Positions 37,529 through 46,146 of a stretch of DNA of 64,000 nt are shown piece after piece. The position numbers and the translations under genes were made by a program. The DNA is from Pseudomonas fluorescens (lineage in GTDB: Bacteria > Pseudomonadota > Gammaproteobacteria > Pseudomonadales > Pseudomonadaceae), in NCBI RefSeq assembly GCF_902497775.2, contig NZ_OZ024668.1:1821826-1885825 (forward strand). The letters run 5' to 3'. Within the stretch, counting starts at the first letter, position 1. Every line of letters begins with the position of its first letter. Under the pieces are notes generated by a model, which worked only from the letters and a program-made list of their open reading frames with translations, ran no database searches and had not been told where the DNA came from.

Positions 37529-39739
37529 ATGACTCAACGCAAGCGCGAGGAAGGAGGACTGGGGCAGCGTGATATCGATGCCCTGGTAAGAGCCGAACAT
37601 ACCGACCCGTTCGCGGTGCTCGGCCCGCACCCGGATGGTGCCGGTGGCCAGTTTGTCCGCGCCTATCTGCCTAACGCCCTGAACGTGCGGGTGTTGGCCC
37701 GCGATGACAGTCGCGTGCTGGCAGAACTGGAGCAGGGCCCGGTACCGGGGTTGTTCATCACTCATCTGCCGGAGCTGCAGCCGTACCTGTTGCAGATCAA
37801 CTGGGCGGGTGGCGAGCAGGTCACCGAGGATCCTTACAGCTTCGGGCCGTTGCTCGGTGACATGGACCTGTACCTGTTTGCCGAAGGCAATCACCGCGAC
37901 CTGTCCGCGGCGATGGGCGCGCAACCGCTGAACGTCGAAGGGGTCGACGGCGTGCGCTTCTCGGTGTGGGCGCCGAATGCCCGACGCGTGTCGGTGGTCG
38001 GCGATTTCAACAACTGGGACGGCCGCCGTCACCCCATGCGCCTGCGCCATCCCTCCGGGGTCTGGGAGCTGTTCGTGCCGCGCCTGCGCGCTGGCGAAGC
38101 GTATAAGTTCGAAGTGCTCGGGCGCGAGGGCATCCTGCCGCTCAAGGCTGACCCGCTGGCCCGCGCCACCGAGTTGCCGCCGAGCACCGCTTCCAGGGTT
38201 GCCGGGCCCCTGGCCCATGACTGGCAAGACCAGGACTGGATGCAACGGCGCGGCGAACGCCAGGCCACCAACGCGCCGCTGTCGATCTACGAACTGCACG
38301 CCGGCTCCTGGCAGTGCGAGCTGGACGACAACGGCGAAGTGGCAGGCTTTTACAACTGGCGCGAACTGGCCGAGCGCCTGGTGCCCTATATCCAGCAACT
38401 GGGCTTCACCCATATCGAGCTGATGCCGATCATGGAACACCCGTTTGGCGGCTCCTGGGGCTATCAGCCGCTGTCGATGTTCGCGCCCACCGCGCGCTAT
38501 GGCACGGCCGAGGATTTTGCCGCCTTCATCGACGCCTGCCACCAGGCGTGCATCGGCGTGATCCTCGACTGGGTGCCGGCGCATTTCCCCACCGACACCC
38601 ACGGCCTGGCGCGTTTCGACGGCACTGCGCTGTACGAGTACGACAACCCGCTGGAGGGCTTCCACCAGGATTGGGACACGCTGATCTACAACCTTGGCCG
38701 CACCGAAGTCCATGGCTTCATGCTGGCTTCGGCGTTGCACTGGCTCAAGCACTTTCATATCGACGGCCTGCGTGTGGATGCCGTGGCCTCGATGCTCTAT
38801 CGCGACTATTCACGCAAGGCCGGCGAGTGGGTGCCCAACCGCCATGGCGGGCGCGAGAACCTCGAAGCCATCGACTTTTTGCGTCACCTCAACGACGTGG
38901 TGGCACTGGAGGCCCCCGGTGCCCTGGTGATCGCCGAAGAGTCGACGGCCTGGCCGGGCGTCAGCCAGCCGACCCAGCAGGGCGGCCTGGGCTTTGCCTA
39001 CAAGTGGAACATGGGCTGGATGCACGACACCTTGCACTACATCCAGAATGACCCGATCCACCGCACCTATCACCACAATGAAATGAGCTTCGGCCTGATC
39101 TATGCCTATACCGAGCATTTCATCCTGCCGATCTCCCACGACGAAGTGGTGCACGGCAAGCATTCGCTGATCGACAAGATGCCCGGCGACCGCTGGCAGA
39201 AGTTCGCTAACCTGCGCGCCTACCTGACCTTCATGTGGACGCATCCGGGCAAGAAGCTGCTGTTCATGGGCTGCGAGTTCGGCCAGTGGCGCGAATGGAA
39301 CCACGACAGCGAACTGGACTGGTACCTGCTCAAGTACCCCGAGCACCTGGGCGTGCAACGGCTGGTCAGCGACCTCAACCGCTTGTATCGCGATGAGCGC
39401 GCCCTGCACGAGCAGGACTGCCTGCCCCAGGGCTTCCAGTGGCTGATTGGCGATGATGCGCACAACAGTGTGTACGCCTGGCTGCGTTGGAGCGCGAGCG
39501 GCGAGCCGTTGCTGGTGGTGGCCAACTTCACCCCGGTGCCGCGCGAGGGCTATCGCATCGGCGTGCCCTTTGGCGAGCGCTGGGCCGAGGTGTTCAACAG
39601 CGATGCCGAGGGGTATGCCGGCTCCAATTACGGCAACCTTGGCGAGGTCGCCAGCCAGGCACTGCCCAGCCATGGCCAGCCGCTGTCGCTGGGGCTCAAC
39701 CTGCCGCCGCTGGGGGTGTTGATACTACGACCGCTGTGA
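37529..39739 (+). CDS. glgB: 1,4-alpha-glucan branching enzyme
   Basis: 736 residues. Two N-terminal CBM48-like domains ([32 protein letters not shown]) precede the catalytic domain. Active site: nucleophile Asp417 in [16 protein letters not shown], Glu470 in [11 protein letters not shown], and [12 protein letters not shown]. It introduces alpha-1,6 branches into chains made by GlgE or GlgA. The ATG follows the treS-pep2 TAA directly, with GGAG upstream. It is the last gene of the operon; an 11-G run begins one base after its stop codon. Confidence 0.96.
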   Translation: MTQRKREEGGLGQRDIDALVRAEHTDPFAVLGPHPDGAGGQFVRAYLPNALNVRVLARDDSRVLAELEQGPVPGLFITHLPELQPYLLQINWAGGEQVTEDPYSFGPLLGDMDLYLFAEGNHRDLSAAMGAQPLNVEGVDGVRFSVWAPNARRVSVVGDFNNWDGRRHPMRLRHPSGVWELFVPRLRAGEAYKFEVLGREGILPLKADPLARATELPPSTASRVAGPLAHDWQDQDWMQRRGERQATNAPLSIYELHAGSWQCELDDNGEVAGFYNWRELAERLVPYIQQLGFTHIELMPIMEHPFGGSWGYQPLSMFAPTARYGTAEDFAAFIDACHQACIGVILDWVPAHFPTDTHGLARFDGTALYEYDNPLEGFHQDWDTLIYNLGRTEVHGFMLASALHWLKHFHIDGLRVDAVASMLYRDYSRKAGEWVPNRHGGRENLEAIDFLRHLNDVVALEAPGALVIAEESTAWPGVSQPTQQGGLGFAYKWNMGWMHDTLHYIQNDPIHRTYHHNEMSFGLIYAYTEHFILPISHDEVVHGKHSLIDKMPGDRWQKFANLRAYLTFMWTHPGKKLLFMGCEFGQWREWNHDSELDWYLLKYPEHLGVQRLVSDLNRLYRDERALHEQDCLPQGFQWLIGDDAHNSVYAWLRWSASGEPLLVVANFTPVPREGYRIGVPFGERWAEVFNSDAEGYAGSNYGNLGEVASQALPSHGQPLSLGLNLPPLGVLILRPL

Positions 39740-39761
39740 GGGGGGGGGGGCGAGCGGGGGG
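39740..39761. repeat. G11 homopolymer plus G6 run upstream of the toxin-like gene
   Basis: Eleven consecutive Gs (39740-39750), CGAGC, then six Gs (39756-39761). The tract begins right after the glgB stop and ends 82 bp before the start of the 1616-codon gene. Tracts of this length are prone to slipped-strand length change. Exact length could also reflect sequencing error. Confidence 0.85.
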
Positions 39762-39843
39762 CAACGACTGAGCGTTCTGTGAAAGCTCAAGGCGGTAAGA
39801 GGGTGGTGTACTGCGCTCCCCGTTTTCCAGTGGAAGCGCAGTC

Positions 39844-42800
39844 ATGCCCGTTGTTTCCAGCCTGTCGGTTAGCCCTGCGCGGACGTCGACAGCAAACGTA
39901 GCCCAGGTCCAACAAGCCAGCGCGATGCCAAGCCCTCCCGGGATGGACCTGCAACGCATCGCCAAAGCACTGCGCACGGCAGCGGTTGAGGACAACATCG
40001 CCATGACTGTGCTACCTGGGTTGCTGGTGGCCAGTGGCGTGCTTGAATGCAAAACCCTGATACTCGAAGGGGTGGATGGCCAGGTGCTGTATGGGGTGGA
40101 TATTGCGGACCCGGCCTGCCCTCTGGAGCCGGAGCATCTTGGGCGAAATCAATTGGACCAGGCTGTCAGGATCAGGCTGGAACCCATGCGAATTGGCCTG
40201 GTAAGCAAGGGTGAGTTCCGCGCGATCGACCTGCAGGGTGATGCCTTCTTCAAGGTAGTCATCGCCGCGGTCGTGGACTGTGCGCCGCAGATCATCAGCG
40301 ATCTGCAAGTATTGGCGCTACGTAATGAGCTTGCCGAGTGGGTGCTGTTGAATGAGCCGCTGTTGTCGCGGATCTGGGAGCAGGTACATCCTTCGGTTGA
40401 CGAGGTGAAAGCGCAAGATTGGTCGATCAATCCGGCAAGTCTGCTGATGCGTGTCGGCATGTTGGCTTGCGTAGCCGCCAGTTTTGGTGTGTTCGGTGGC
40501 ATAGGACCTCTGGCGCTCGGCGTTTGGTACTTTGGCATGCCGCTGGCGAGCGCGGTGCATCTGGCAAGAACGGGGCCGGATGAGAGTCGCGAGCAACTGT
40601 TGCTGGCGTTGGCCAGCCGTCTTCCCGGACTCGACGACCCGCAACTGCAGATACTGATGAACAAGCTCGATGCCAGGGTGGGCGACCTGGATGTTACAAC
40701 CGTGGTAGGCAACGTCAGGAAGTTATTTGCGCAGCGCGCTCCCGGGGTAATGGGGGAGGAGTTACTTGAGCGCATGGACCCCGGAGCATGGGTTCGCGCG
40801 GCAGGGAAAAACCTGCAGCGCATGCCCGACCTCACCCCGGCAAAGACGGCTGTGGGCGCAGGGCTCGAGTTGATGGTAAACCTTGGTGTTCCCTGCTTTG
40901 TTCCAGGGCAGATGTACAAGGCCGGTACTGTCATACCGCCAGGTAGGCAACTGACTCATGTTGAATCCAGGGAGGCCAAGCCTGATCCGCGTGATGCTAC
41001 CGGGGCGCCGTTGCGGATGCCCCAGAGGACCGCGCTCGAGGCTCCCGTGAATGTCCTGTTGCCGCTGGCAGTGGCTGTGGTCACTGACTCGCCCAGTACT
41101 GGCCTGATTGCAGGGTTGGCTCTTGCGATGACTTCAGGAGCTCAAGCAGCCCCCGTTGCGCAACCAGAGGTTGTGGCGGACAAGCCTGAATTGCACGCTC
41201 AAACTTCGCCAGCGCATGTCAATGAAGCACGCGAGTCGCTCGATAAAGCGATCAATGCACTCAAGGCGCAGAGTCGCGAATTGTCCAGCAACTATGTCAA
41301 CTACACAGCGTTACAGCGCACCGCGAGCGGGGTATTTCCAATAGCGGTCAGTATGCTGTCCAACGCTCTGATAAGTAACAAGAGATTCTTTGAGTTGGCA
41401 AAGGAAAGCACTGTACAGCAGAGGGTCTACAACCGCTTCAGGATTGAAGAACTAGAAAGCAGGATTCGTGCACTGGAGCGTGAACCGTCGTCAGCGCCCA
41501 TGGCAAGCGATGACGTCGACACGCGCTCTCTGCAAACAGCCGAATCACGTTCTGCCACCGTGTTGGGGAGTGATGAATATATCGATGCGATGCTGATCAA
41601 GGTGATGCAGCAACAACGCAGCGGCAATGTGACCATTGATGCGTCGGTCCTGGATCAAACAGTCACTGTGAAGGTGGCGCCCAGAGGTTACAAAGTCAGT
41701 AATGCCTTTGTCACTGAGGAAAAACCATACACCGTGCGCGAGGTCCTGCTCGGCAAGCACTATCGTACGACCACGGTGATTGCCGATGTTGTGCCCAGTC
41801 AAGCATTGCGTGGGCATCCCGTCGTGCCTTTTCTCAAGGACAGCACTTTTTCCGGAAAGGTAGCCGAACAATGCTCTCAAGATTTGGCGGCCCTGAAAAA
41901 TGACCCGTTGTACAAAAGCAATTATGAGAGCACTGCCCGTCAGCGCGTTCGCGGTGTACTGACCAAGTATCTACTGAGTAGCCCGGCAGGTTACGGCCAT
42001 TATTTGGTCAGGCGATGGTTCTCCGGGCATACCCATGAACGCCTGGTGCAGGTCGACAACAGGGTTGTGCCTCATTTGCTGGCGTTGTGGGGAAAGCAGG
42101 GTGCCCTGCTTGTTTCGACGGCAACCGGACAGATTTACCTGTGGGCGGTCAATGATCGCTCTGACGAGTTGCTGCGTTTTACTCGTTTACACCTGTCGCA
42201 ACTGGATCAGCAATTGGTCACCGACGAGCAGATCATCGCCCAGCGTTTCAGGGTCAGCAACGTTGATTTTTTTACGCCAAGGTTGACCTTCCTGCAGGCA
42301 CACAATCCCTATTCGAGTTTGTTCACGGCCGAGATGGCTTGGCTGGACTCGAATTTGAACAGCGCGGTCTTCACCACGGATGAGCAACGTGCCAATGCAA
42401 AACTGAGGCTTGAGAAAGGGCTGATGCAATTTGGGGCTGCACTCGCCTCGGTTGCCTTGGGCGTTTTCACGGGGGGAGCAGACATTCCTCTTATGCTTGG
42501 GGTGGGCCTGGATCTGGGCACCGGTTTAGCTAGCCTTTACTTCGATTCCCAGTTGCTGGCGCAAGCAGATAGCGCTGAATTGGTGCGCCGTGCCGAAGAG
42601 GATATTTATGCCGATAAACTGGCGTTGATTGTCGGTGCTGGTTTGGGCGGGGCAGCGTTTGCGCGTCCGATCTTGCACACATTCGAACAAGTGAGGACGT
42701 TTTGCGCGGACCTACGGCAATTCGCCAGATTGATGGCTCGGCAACAGACGACACAAAACGCCGAGCGACTCGGTGTTATGACGTTTCTTCGCGCTTCGCC

Positions 42801-44694
42801 TCGTGAGCGTTCACTCATGATGGCCGAAATTGGATTCGAGCCCACCGCGGCTCAAGGTACTGCTGCTTGGCAACAAGTGATGCACCTGCAAGGCAGTGCT
42901 GGCGTGCTGAGTTCTGAGTCTGTATCGGCTTCGATGAGGCAGGGATGGCGCGAGGCGTTTCTGGGCAGTGAGGCCCGACAGGTGCACACGGCCGAAGACC
43001 TGCTGGCCTTGCCGCGCGGTCATAGAGTCGCGGTGGTCAGGGAAAGTGACGCAGAGCTTGTGCACGGTTCCCTGAGCCTTGGCGAAGGCAAAGTCAGCGG
43101 GCCGGGCCGACAGGCGATGGCGACTGAGGCGTCCAGTAATGGCTGGAGGTCGGTCGACCTGGAGGAGCAGTTGACATTCACCGAGGACGGCATCCATCTG
43201 CAAGGTCAACGTGTGCGGGTTTACGCAGATGCCTCGGTGGCCGAGTTCCGGGGTGAACCATTGCTTGGCCCAGGCAGGGCTGCCATGACCGCTGCCGAGG
43301 TTGAGGCGCAACGCAGCTACCTTCATGACTTGCCGGTGAATAACCTGCGAGCAAAAGCAAAGTACTGTCGACAAGCGATCAATTACCTGCAGGGTCACGG
43401 GTTTGGCGATATCAAGGTACGGGTCATGAGCGCCTGGAGGGGTGAGCGTAAAATCGTCCAGTATGTCGCTGTGGGGACCGCCCCGAATGGACGGCGCATG
43501 GTTTTTGACCTCAAGCCTGCACTGCCAGGCAAGTGGGGGAATGAAGTGCTGGACGGCTCGATGGCTCTGCCTGAAGAGCTCTGGGTTGGTGCTTATCAGA
43601 AGGCCAATGGCTGGACGGTGAAGTATCGGGAATTTTCCACGTTTAAAGATGCCAAGGCCTTTGCGCAAAAAGTGCGCGGTATGTCACCTGTCAGCTATCA
43701 GGAGGGTGCGGTGTTGATCAAGGCGCCTGCGGATTACAGACAAGTGACGGGGCGCTTCTGGCAGCCCAAAGGCGAGTTGCTCGAAGCCCCGCCGGTTATC
43801 GACAAAAAATATGCTGAGCACCTGCACCAGTGGAAGTTCGCAACGGGCGTGCGAAAGACGGAATATGAACTGGGGAAAAAACAACCGGTAGCTATCCCCG
43901 GTTTGCCGGCCAACACCCAGCGCTGGTCAAGTACAGAACTCAAGAACTGGTACCTTCGTCATCAAGCACAACTTACTGACCTGCACAAAGGCGCAATAGC
44001 GCAGCGTATCGACAGTGCCGTTTACCGCGAGACCGTGATGAAGAACCTGTTGCGGGCAGGCAACAGGTTCAAGCAATTCAATGTCCAGGGCAATGCGGTG
44101 TACCGGGCAGCGCCTCAGGCATTGGTCGTCGGGACCGGCGAGGGGCGGTGCCTGGGGTTGGTCAAGGCAATGGCTGTGGCATTGGACGATGGGGCACAGA
44201 ACAACCTGGTAGACAGGTTGTTCCTGTTTGCCGCAGAGCCTGAGGCAGCCGAAAGCGTCATGTTCAAACGTGGTGTGGTGGCCTTGAATCATGACGCTCT
44301 GCCTTCGCGCTCCATGACACATGTTTCGCTGGACGGCGTCTGCACTCGCATGAAGGCAATGCCGGCAACGGGTTACTTTGAGTTAGGCACCGAAAACCAT
44401 GCGATGTTGGTGGGCAAGCGCATCAGCCAAGGGCAGGCGAAGTATTATTTTTATGATCCGAACACCGGGCTGGTCGAGTTCGAGCGTTTCAGTGATTTTG
44501 AAGCGCTGTTCAAGCACTACTTCGCGGACGCTAAACTGAACGCAGCCTATCAGGTCTACGGCTCCGCCAAGGCGCCGCAGTTTGAACTGAACAGCATCAA
44601 TGTGGCCGAGCAGTCCAAGGCACGCTTGAACAGCCGCCTGACCACGGCGGACCTGAGCCGCGAAACGCCCTTGATCCCACAGGCTGCGGCGTAA
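39844..44694 (+). CDS. Large toxin-like protein with a C-terminal YopT-type (C58) cysteine protease signature
   Basis: 1616 residues, start ATG 39844 preceded by GGAAG. No classical signal peptide. Hydrophobic stretches lie near residues 200-240 (MLACVAASFGVFGGIGPLAL), 860-900 (SVALGVFTGGADIPLMLG) and 925-945, as in large toxins that insert into membranes. A C-terminal triad of YopT type is visible: Cys1436 in GTGEGRCLGLVKAM, His1519 in GTENHAMLVGK, Asp1538 in YYFYDPNTG. YopT-family enzymes cleave host targets such as prenylated Rho GTPases. The rest resembles the very large dermonecrotic-toxin-like proteins of Pseudomonas, but I cannot name its middle domains. The gene is visibly less GC-rich than its glycogen-gene neighbours, suggesting acquisition. 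A poly-G tract lies upstream. Confidence 0.72.
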   Translation: MPVVSSLSVSPARTSTANVAQVQQASAMPSPPGMDLQRIAKALRTAAVEDNIAMTVLPGLLVASGVLECKTLILEGVDGQVLYGVDIADPACPLEPEHLGRNQLDQAVRIRLEPMRIGLVSKGEFRAIDLQGDAFFKVVIAAVVDCAPQIISDLQVLALRNELAEWVLLNEPLLSRIWEQVHPSVDEVKAQDWSINPASLLMRVGMLACVAASFGVFGGIGPLALGVWYFGMPLASAVHLARTGPDESREQLLLALASRLPGLDDPQLQILMNKLDARVGDLDVTTVVGNVRKLFAQRAPGVMGEELLERMDPGAWVRAAGKNLQRMPDLTPAKTAVGAGLELMVNLGVPCFVPGQMYKAGTVIPPGRQLTHVESREAKPDPRDATGAPLRMPQRTALEAPVNVLLPLAVAVVTDSPSTGLIAGLALAMTSGAQAAPVAQPEVVADKPELHAQTSPAHVNEARESLDKAINALKAQSRELSSNYVNYTALQRTASGVFPIAVSMLSNALISNKRFFELAKESTVQQRVYNRFRIEELESRIRALEREPSSAPMASDDVDTRSLQTAESRSATVLGSDEYIDAMLIKVMQQQRSGNVTIDASVLDQTVTVKVAPRGYKVSNAFVTEEKPYTVREVLLGKHYRTTTVIADVVPSQALRGHPVVPFLKDSTFSGKVAEQCSQDLAALKNDPLYKSNYESTARQRVRGVLTKYLLSSPAGYGHYLVRRWFSGHTHERLVQVDNRVVPHLLALWGKQGALLVSTATGQIYLWAVNDRSDELLRFTRLHLSQLDQQLVTDEQIIAQRFRVSNVDFFTPRLTFLQAHNPYSSLFTAEMAWLDSNLNSAVFTTDEQRANAKLRLEKGLMQFGAALASVALGVFTGGADIPLMLGVGLDLGTGLASLYFDSQLLAQADSAELVRRAEEDIYADKLALIVGAGLGGAAFARPILHTFEQVRTFCADLRQFARLMARQQTTQNAERLGVMTFLRASPRERSLMMAEIGFEPTAAQGTAAWQQVMHLQGSAGVLSSESVSASMRQGWREAFLGSEARQVHTAEDLLALPRGHRVAVVRESDAELVHGSLSLGEGKVSGPGRQAMATEASSNGWRSVDLEEQLTFTEDGIHLQGQRVRVYADASVAEFRGEPLLGPGRAAMTAAEVEAQRSYLHDLPVNNLRAKAKYCRQAINYLQGHGFGDIKVRVMSAWRGERKIVQYVAVGTAPNGRRMVFDLKPALPGKWGNEVLDGSMALPEELWVGAYQKANGWTVKYREFSTFKDAKAFAQKVRGMSPVSYQEGAVLIKAPADYRQVTGRFWQPKGELLEAPPVIDKKYAEHLHQWKFATGVRKTEYELGKKQPVAIPGLPANTQRWSSTELKNWYLRHQAQLTDLHKGAIAQRIDSAVYRETVMKNLLRAGNRFKQFNVQGNAVYRAAPQALVVGTGEGRCLGLVKAMAVALDDGAQNNLVDRLFLFAAEPEAAESVMFKRGVVALNHDALPSRSMTHVSLDGVCTRMKAMPATGYFELGTENHAMLVGKRISQGQAKYYFYDPNTGLVEFERFSDFEALFKHYFADAKLNAAYQVYGSAKAPQFELNSINVAEQSKARLNSRLTTADLSRETPLIPQAAA

Positions 44695-44700
44695 GGCGGC

Positions 44701-44735
44701 GCTCGCCGGGCCGGCTGCCGACCGGCCTGGTGAGC
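44701..44735. terminator. Hairpin between convergent toxin-like and beta-barrel genes
   Basis: GCTCGCCGGGCCGG pairs with CCGGCCTGGTGAGC (two mismatched positions) around a 7-nt loop, in the 51-bp gap between the two stops. GC-rich without a T-tract; probably a shared transcript end. Confidence 0.5.
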
Positions 44736-44745
44736 GTGTTCGAAG

Positions 44746-45816
44746 TTACCACCTGATCCTGACCCCCAGGTTGCCAATCAGGCCGTTCAAGTCATTGTCA
44801 TCCACGTCACTGCTGTAGTCGGCACTGACAAACAGCGCCACTTTCGGCGTTACCCGTGCCACCAGGCCCAGGCCCAGTTCGATGGTAGTGGAATTGCGGC
44901 CGCTGCTGATCTTGTCGACCTGGTCCAGGCTCACCGTGTCGGCGTTGGAGAAGTCGTACCAGACGTTGGTCCGCACGAACGGCTCGATCGGCATGCCGCG
45001 CACGTTGTAGCGCGCCGACAACCTGGCACCGACCCGCCCGGTCCAGTTCGGCTGTTGGTCAAATGCTTGCTGGGTATCGGTCTGGGTCTGGCTGCCGGGA
45101 AAGTATTGCTGGTTGATCAACTGTGCTTGCGGCTCCAGGGTCCAGTTGTTGCCCAGGCTGATCGGGTAGCCACCTTCGACCGACAGGGTCAGCGCGTGGC
45201 CGTTGCCGTCCAGGCGCTGGCCGGTTTCACTGCGGCCGTTGATGTCAAAGCGGGTGCCCATGGCCACCGCATCCAGGTGCCAGCCCTGGTCGTGGGTCAT
45301 GCTCCAGTACACACCCAGGCTTTCACCGTCGAGGTTGACGACGGTCTTCTTGTCGCCGACCTGGGGTTTGCGCAGGCCATCAAAACCGCTTTGCAGGTTG
45401 CTGTGGCCGACGAAGAATCCGGCGCGGTGAGTATTGCCGCCACCGGTTTCACGAATGAACAGGTCAGGGCTGATCTGCAAGTTCTGGTTCGGCGTGCCGA
45501 GGTGGTCGACTTCCGGGCTCGGGGTGCGCACCGGGGTCGGGAAAAACTGTGCCCATTGAGTGGCGATGTTGTCGGTAGCCGCCGGAGCATTGCGCTCGGC
45601 CAGGCGCTCGGAAAACGCGCCAAGGGTGCTCAAGCCCAGGCCGCTGGCACTGATCGGGTTGAGCGACAGCACCGGTTGAGCTTGCACCAGGTGGTTGAAC
45701 GGGTCGTTATCCTCCAGGCCCAACGCATGGGTTTCCAACGGGGTTGCCAGTAGCAGCGACGTGGAAACCGCATAGAAAACATACTCAAAGCCCGTAGGGT
45801 TCGGAGTTTTTTTCAT
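44746..45816 (-). CDS. Autotransporter-type outer-membrane beta-barrel protein, short form
   Basis: 356 residues. The N-terminus MKKTPNPTGFEYVFYAVSTS with LLLATPLETHA looks like a signal peptide of the extended type. A short passenger-like segment (about 30-120) leads into a beta-domain (HRAGFFVGHSNLQSG, GVYWSMTHDQGWHLDAVAMG, RVGARLSARYN, ELGLGLVARV) ending NLGVRIRW, with the terminal aromatic residue needed for barrel assembly. There is no large passenger domain. Such short barrels occur in Pseudomonas near effectors or surface proteins. It is convergent with the toxin-like gene; a functional link is not shown. Confidence 0.82.
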   Translation of the reverse strand: MKKTPNPTGFEYVFYAVSTSLLLATPLETHALGLEDNDPFNHLVQAQPVLSLNPISASGLGLSTLGAFSERLAERNAPAATDNIATQWAQFFPTPVRTPSPEVDHLGTPNQNLQISPDLFIRETGGGNTHRAGFFVGHSNLQSGFDGLRKPQVGDKKTVVNLDGESLGVYWSMTHDQGWHLDAVAMGTRFDINGRSETGQRLDGNGHALTLSVEGGYPISLGNNWTLEPQAQLINQQYFPGSQTQTDTQQAFDQQPNWTGRVGARLSARYNVRGMPIEPFVRTNVWYDFSNADTVSLDQVDKISSGRNSTTIELGLGLVARVTPKVALFVSADYSSDVDDNDLNGLIGNLGVRIRW

Positions 45817-46146
45817 GGCGGATCTCCTCTGTTGTTCTTAGCCAGGGTTCTGGCCTGATGTCACGGGCTGTAAAGCAAAACCAGAGGGCGACCCAAACCA
45901 GCAAACCGCTCCCCGCCGCGCGCTGAAAAGCGCACGCTAGAGGCTCGGAATGAAATCTGCAGTTGCTGCATTACTTGTAGCTAAGGAGAGGAGAGAGCGG
46001 GCGTCAAGAAAGCGTGAAATAACCGTTGTCAAGCTATTGGAAGCAGCAATTTACTGAAATTAAACAAGAATTTACTTCCGATAGCCGCAACCGCTCTTTC
46101 CAGCAGTGCGGCTATGCCGAATGATTGCTAAAGCTGGCGGCCTGGC
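45817..46146. other. 330-bp intergenic region upstream of the beta-barrel gene
   Basis: No protein-coding sequence is supported here. It holds the promoter and leader of the beta-barrel gene (a GGAG lies just before its ATG), is AT-rich around 46010-46080, and contains an inverted repeat ATAGCCGCA/TGCGGCTAT (46081-46089 and 46107-46115) that could form the end hairpin of the glgX transcript. I see no recognisable RNA gene. Confidence 0.5.
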
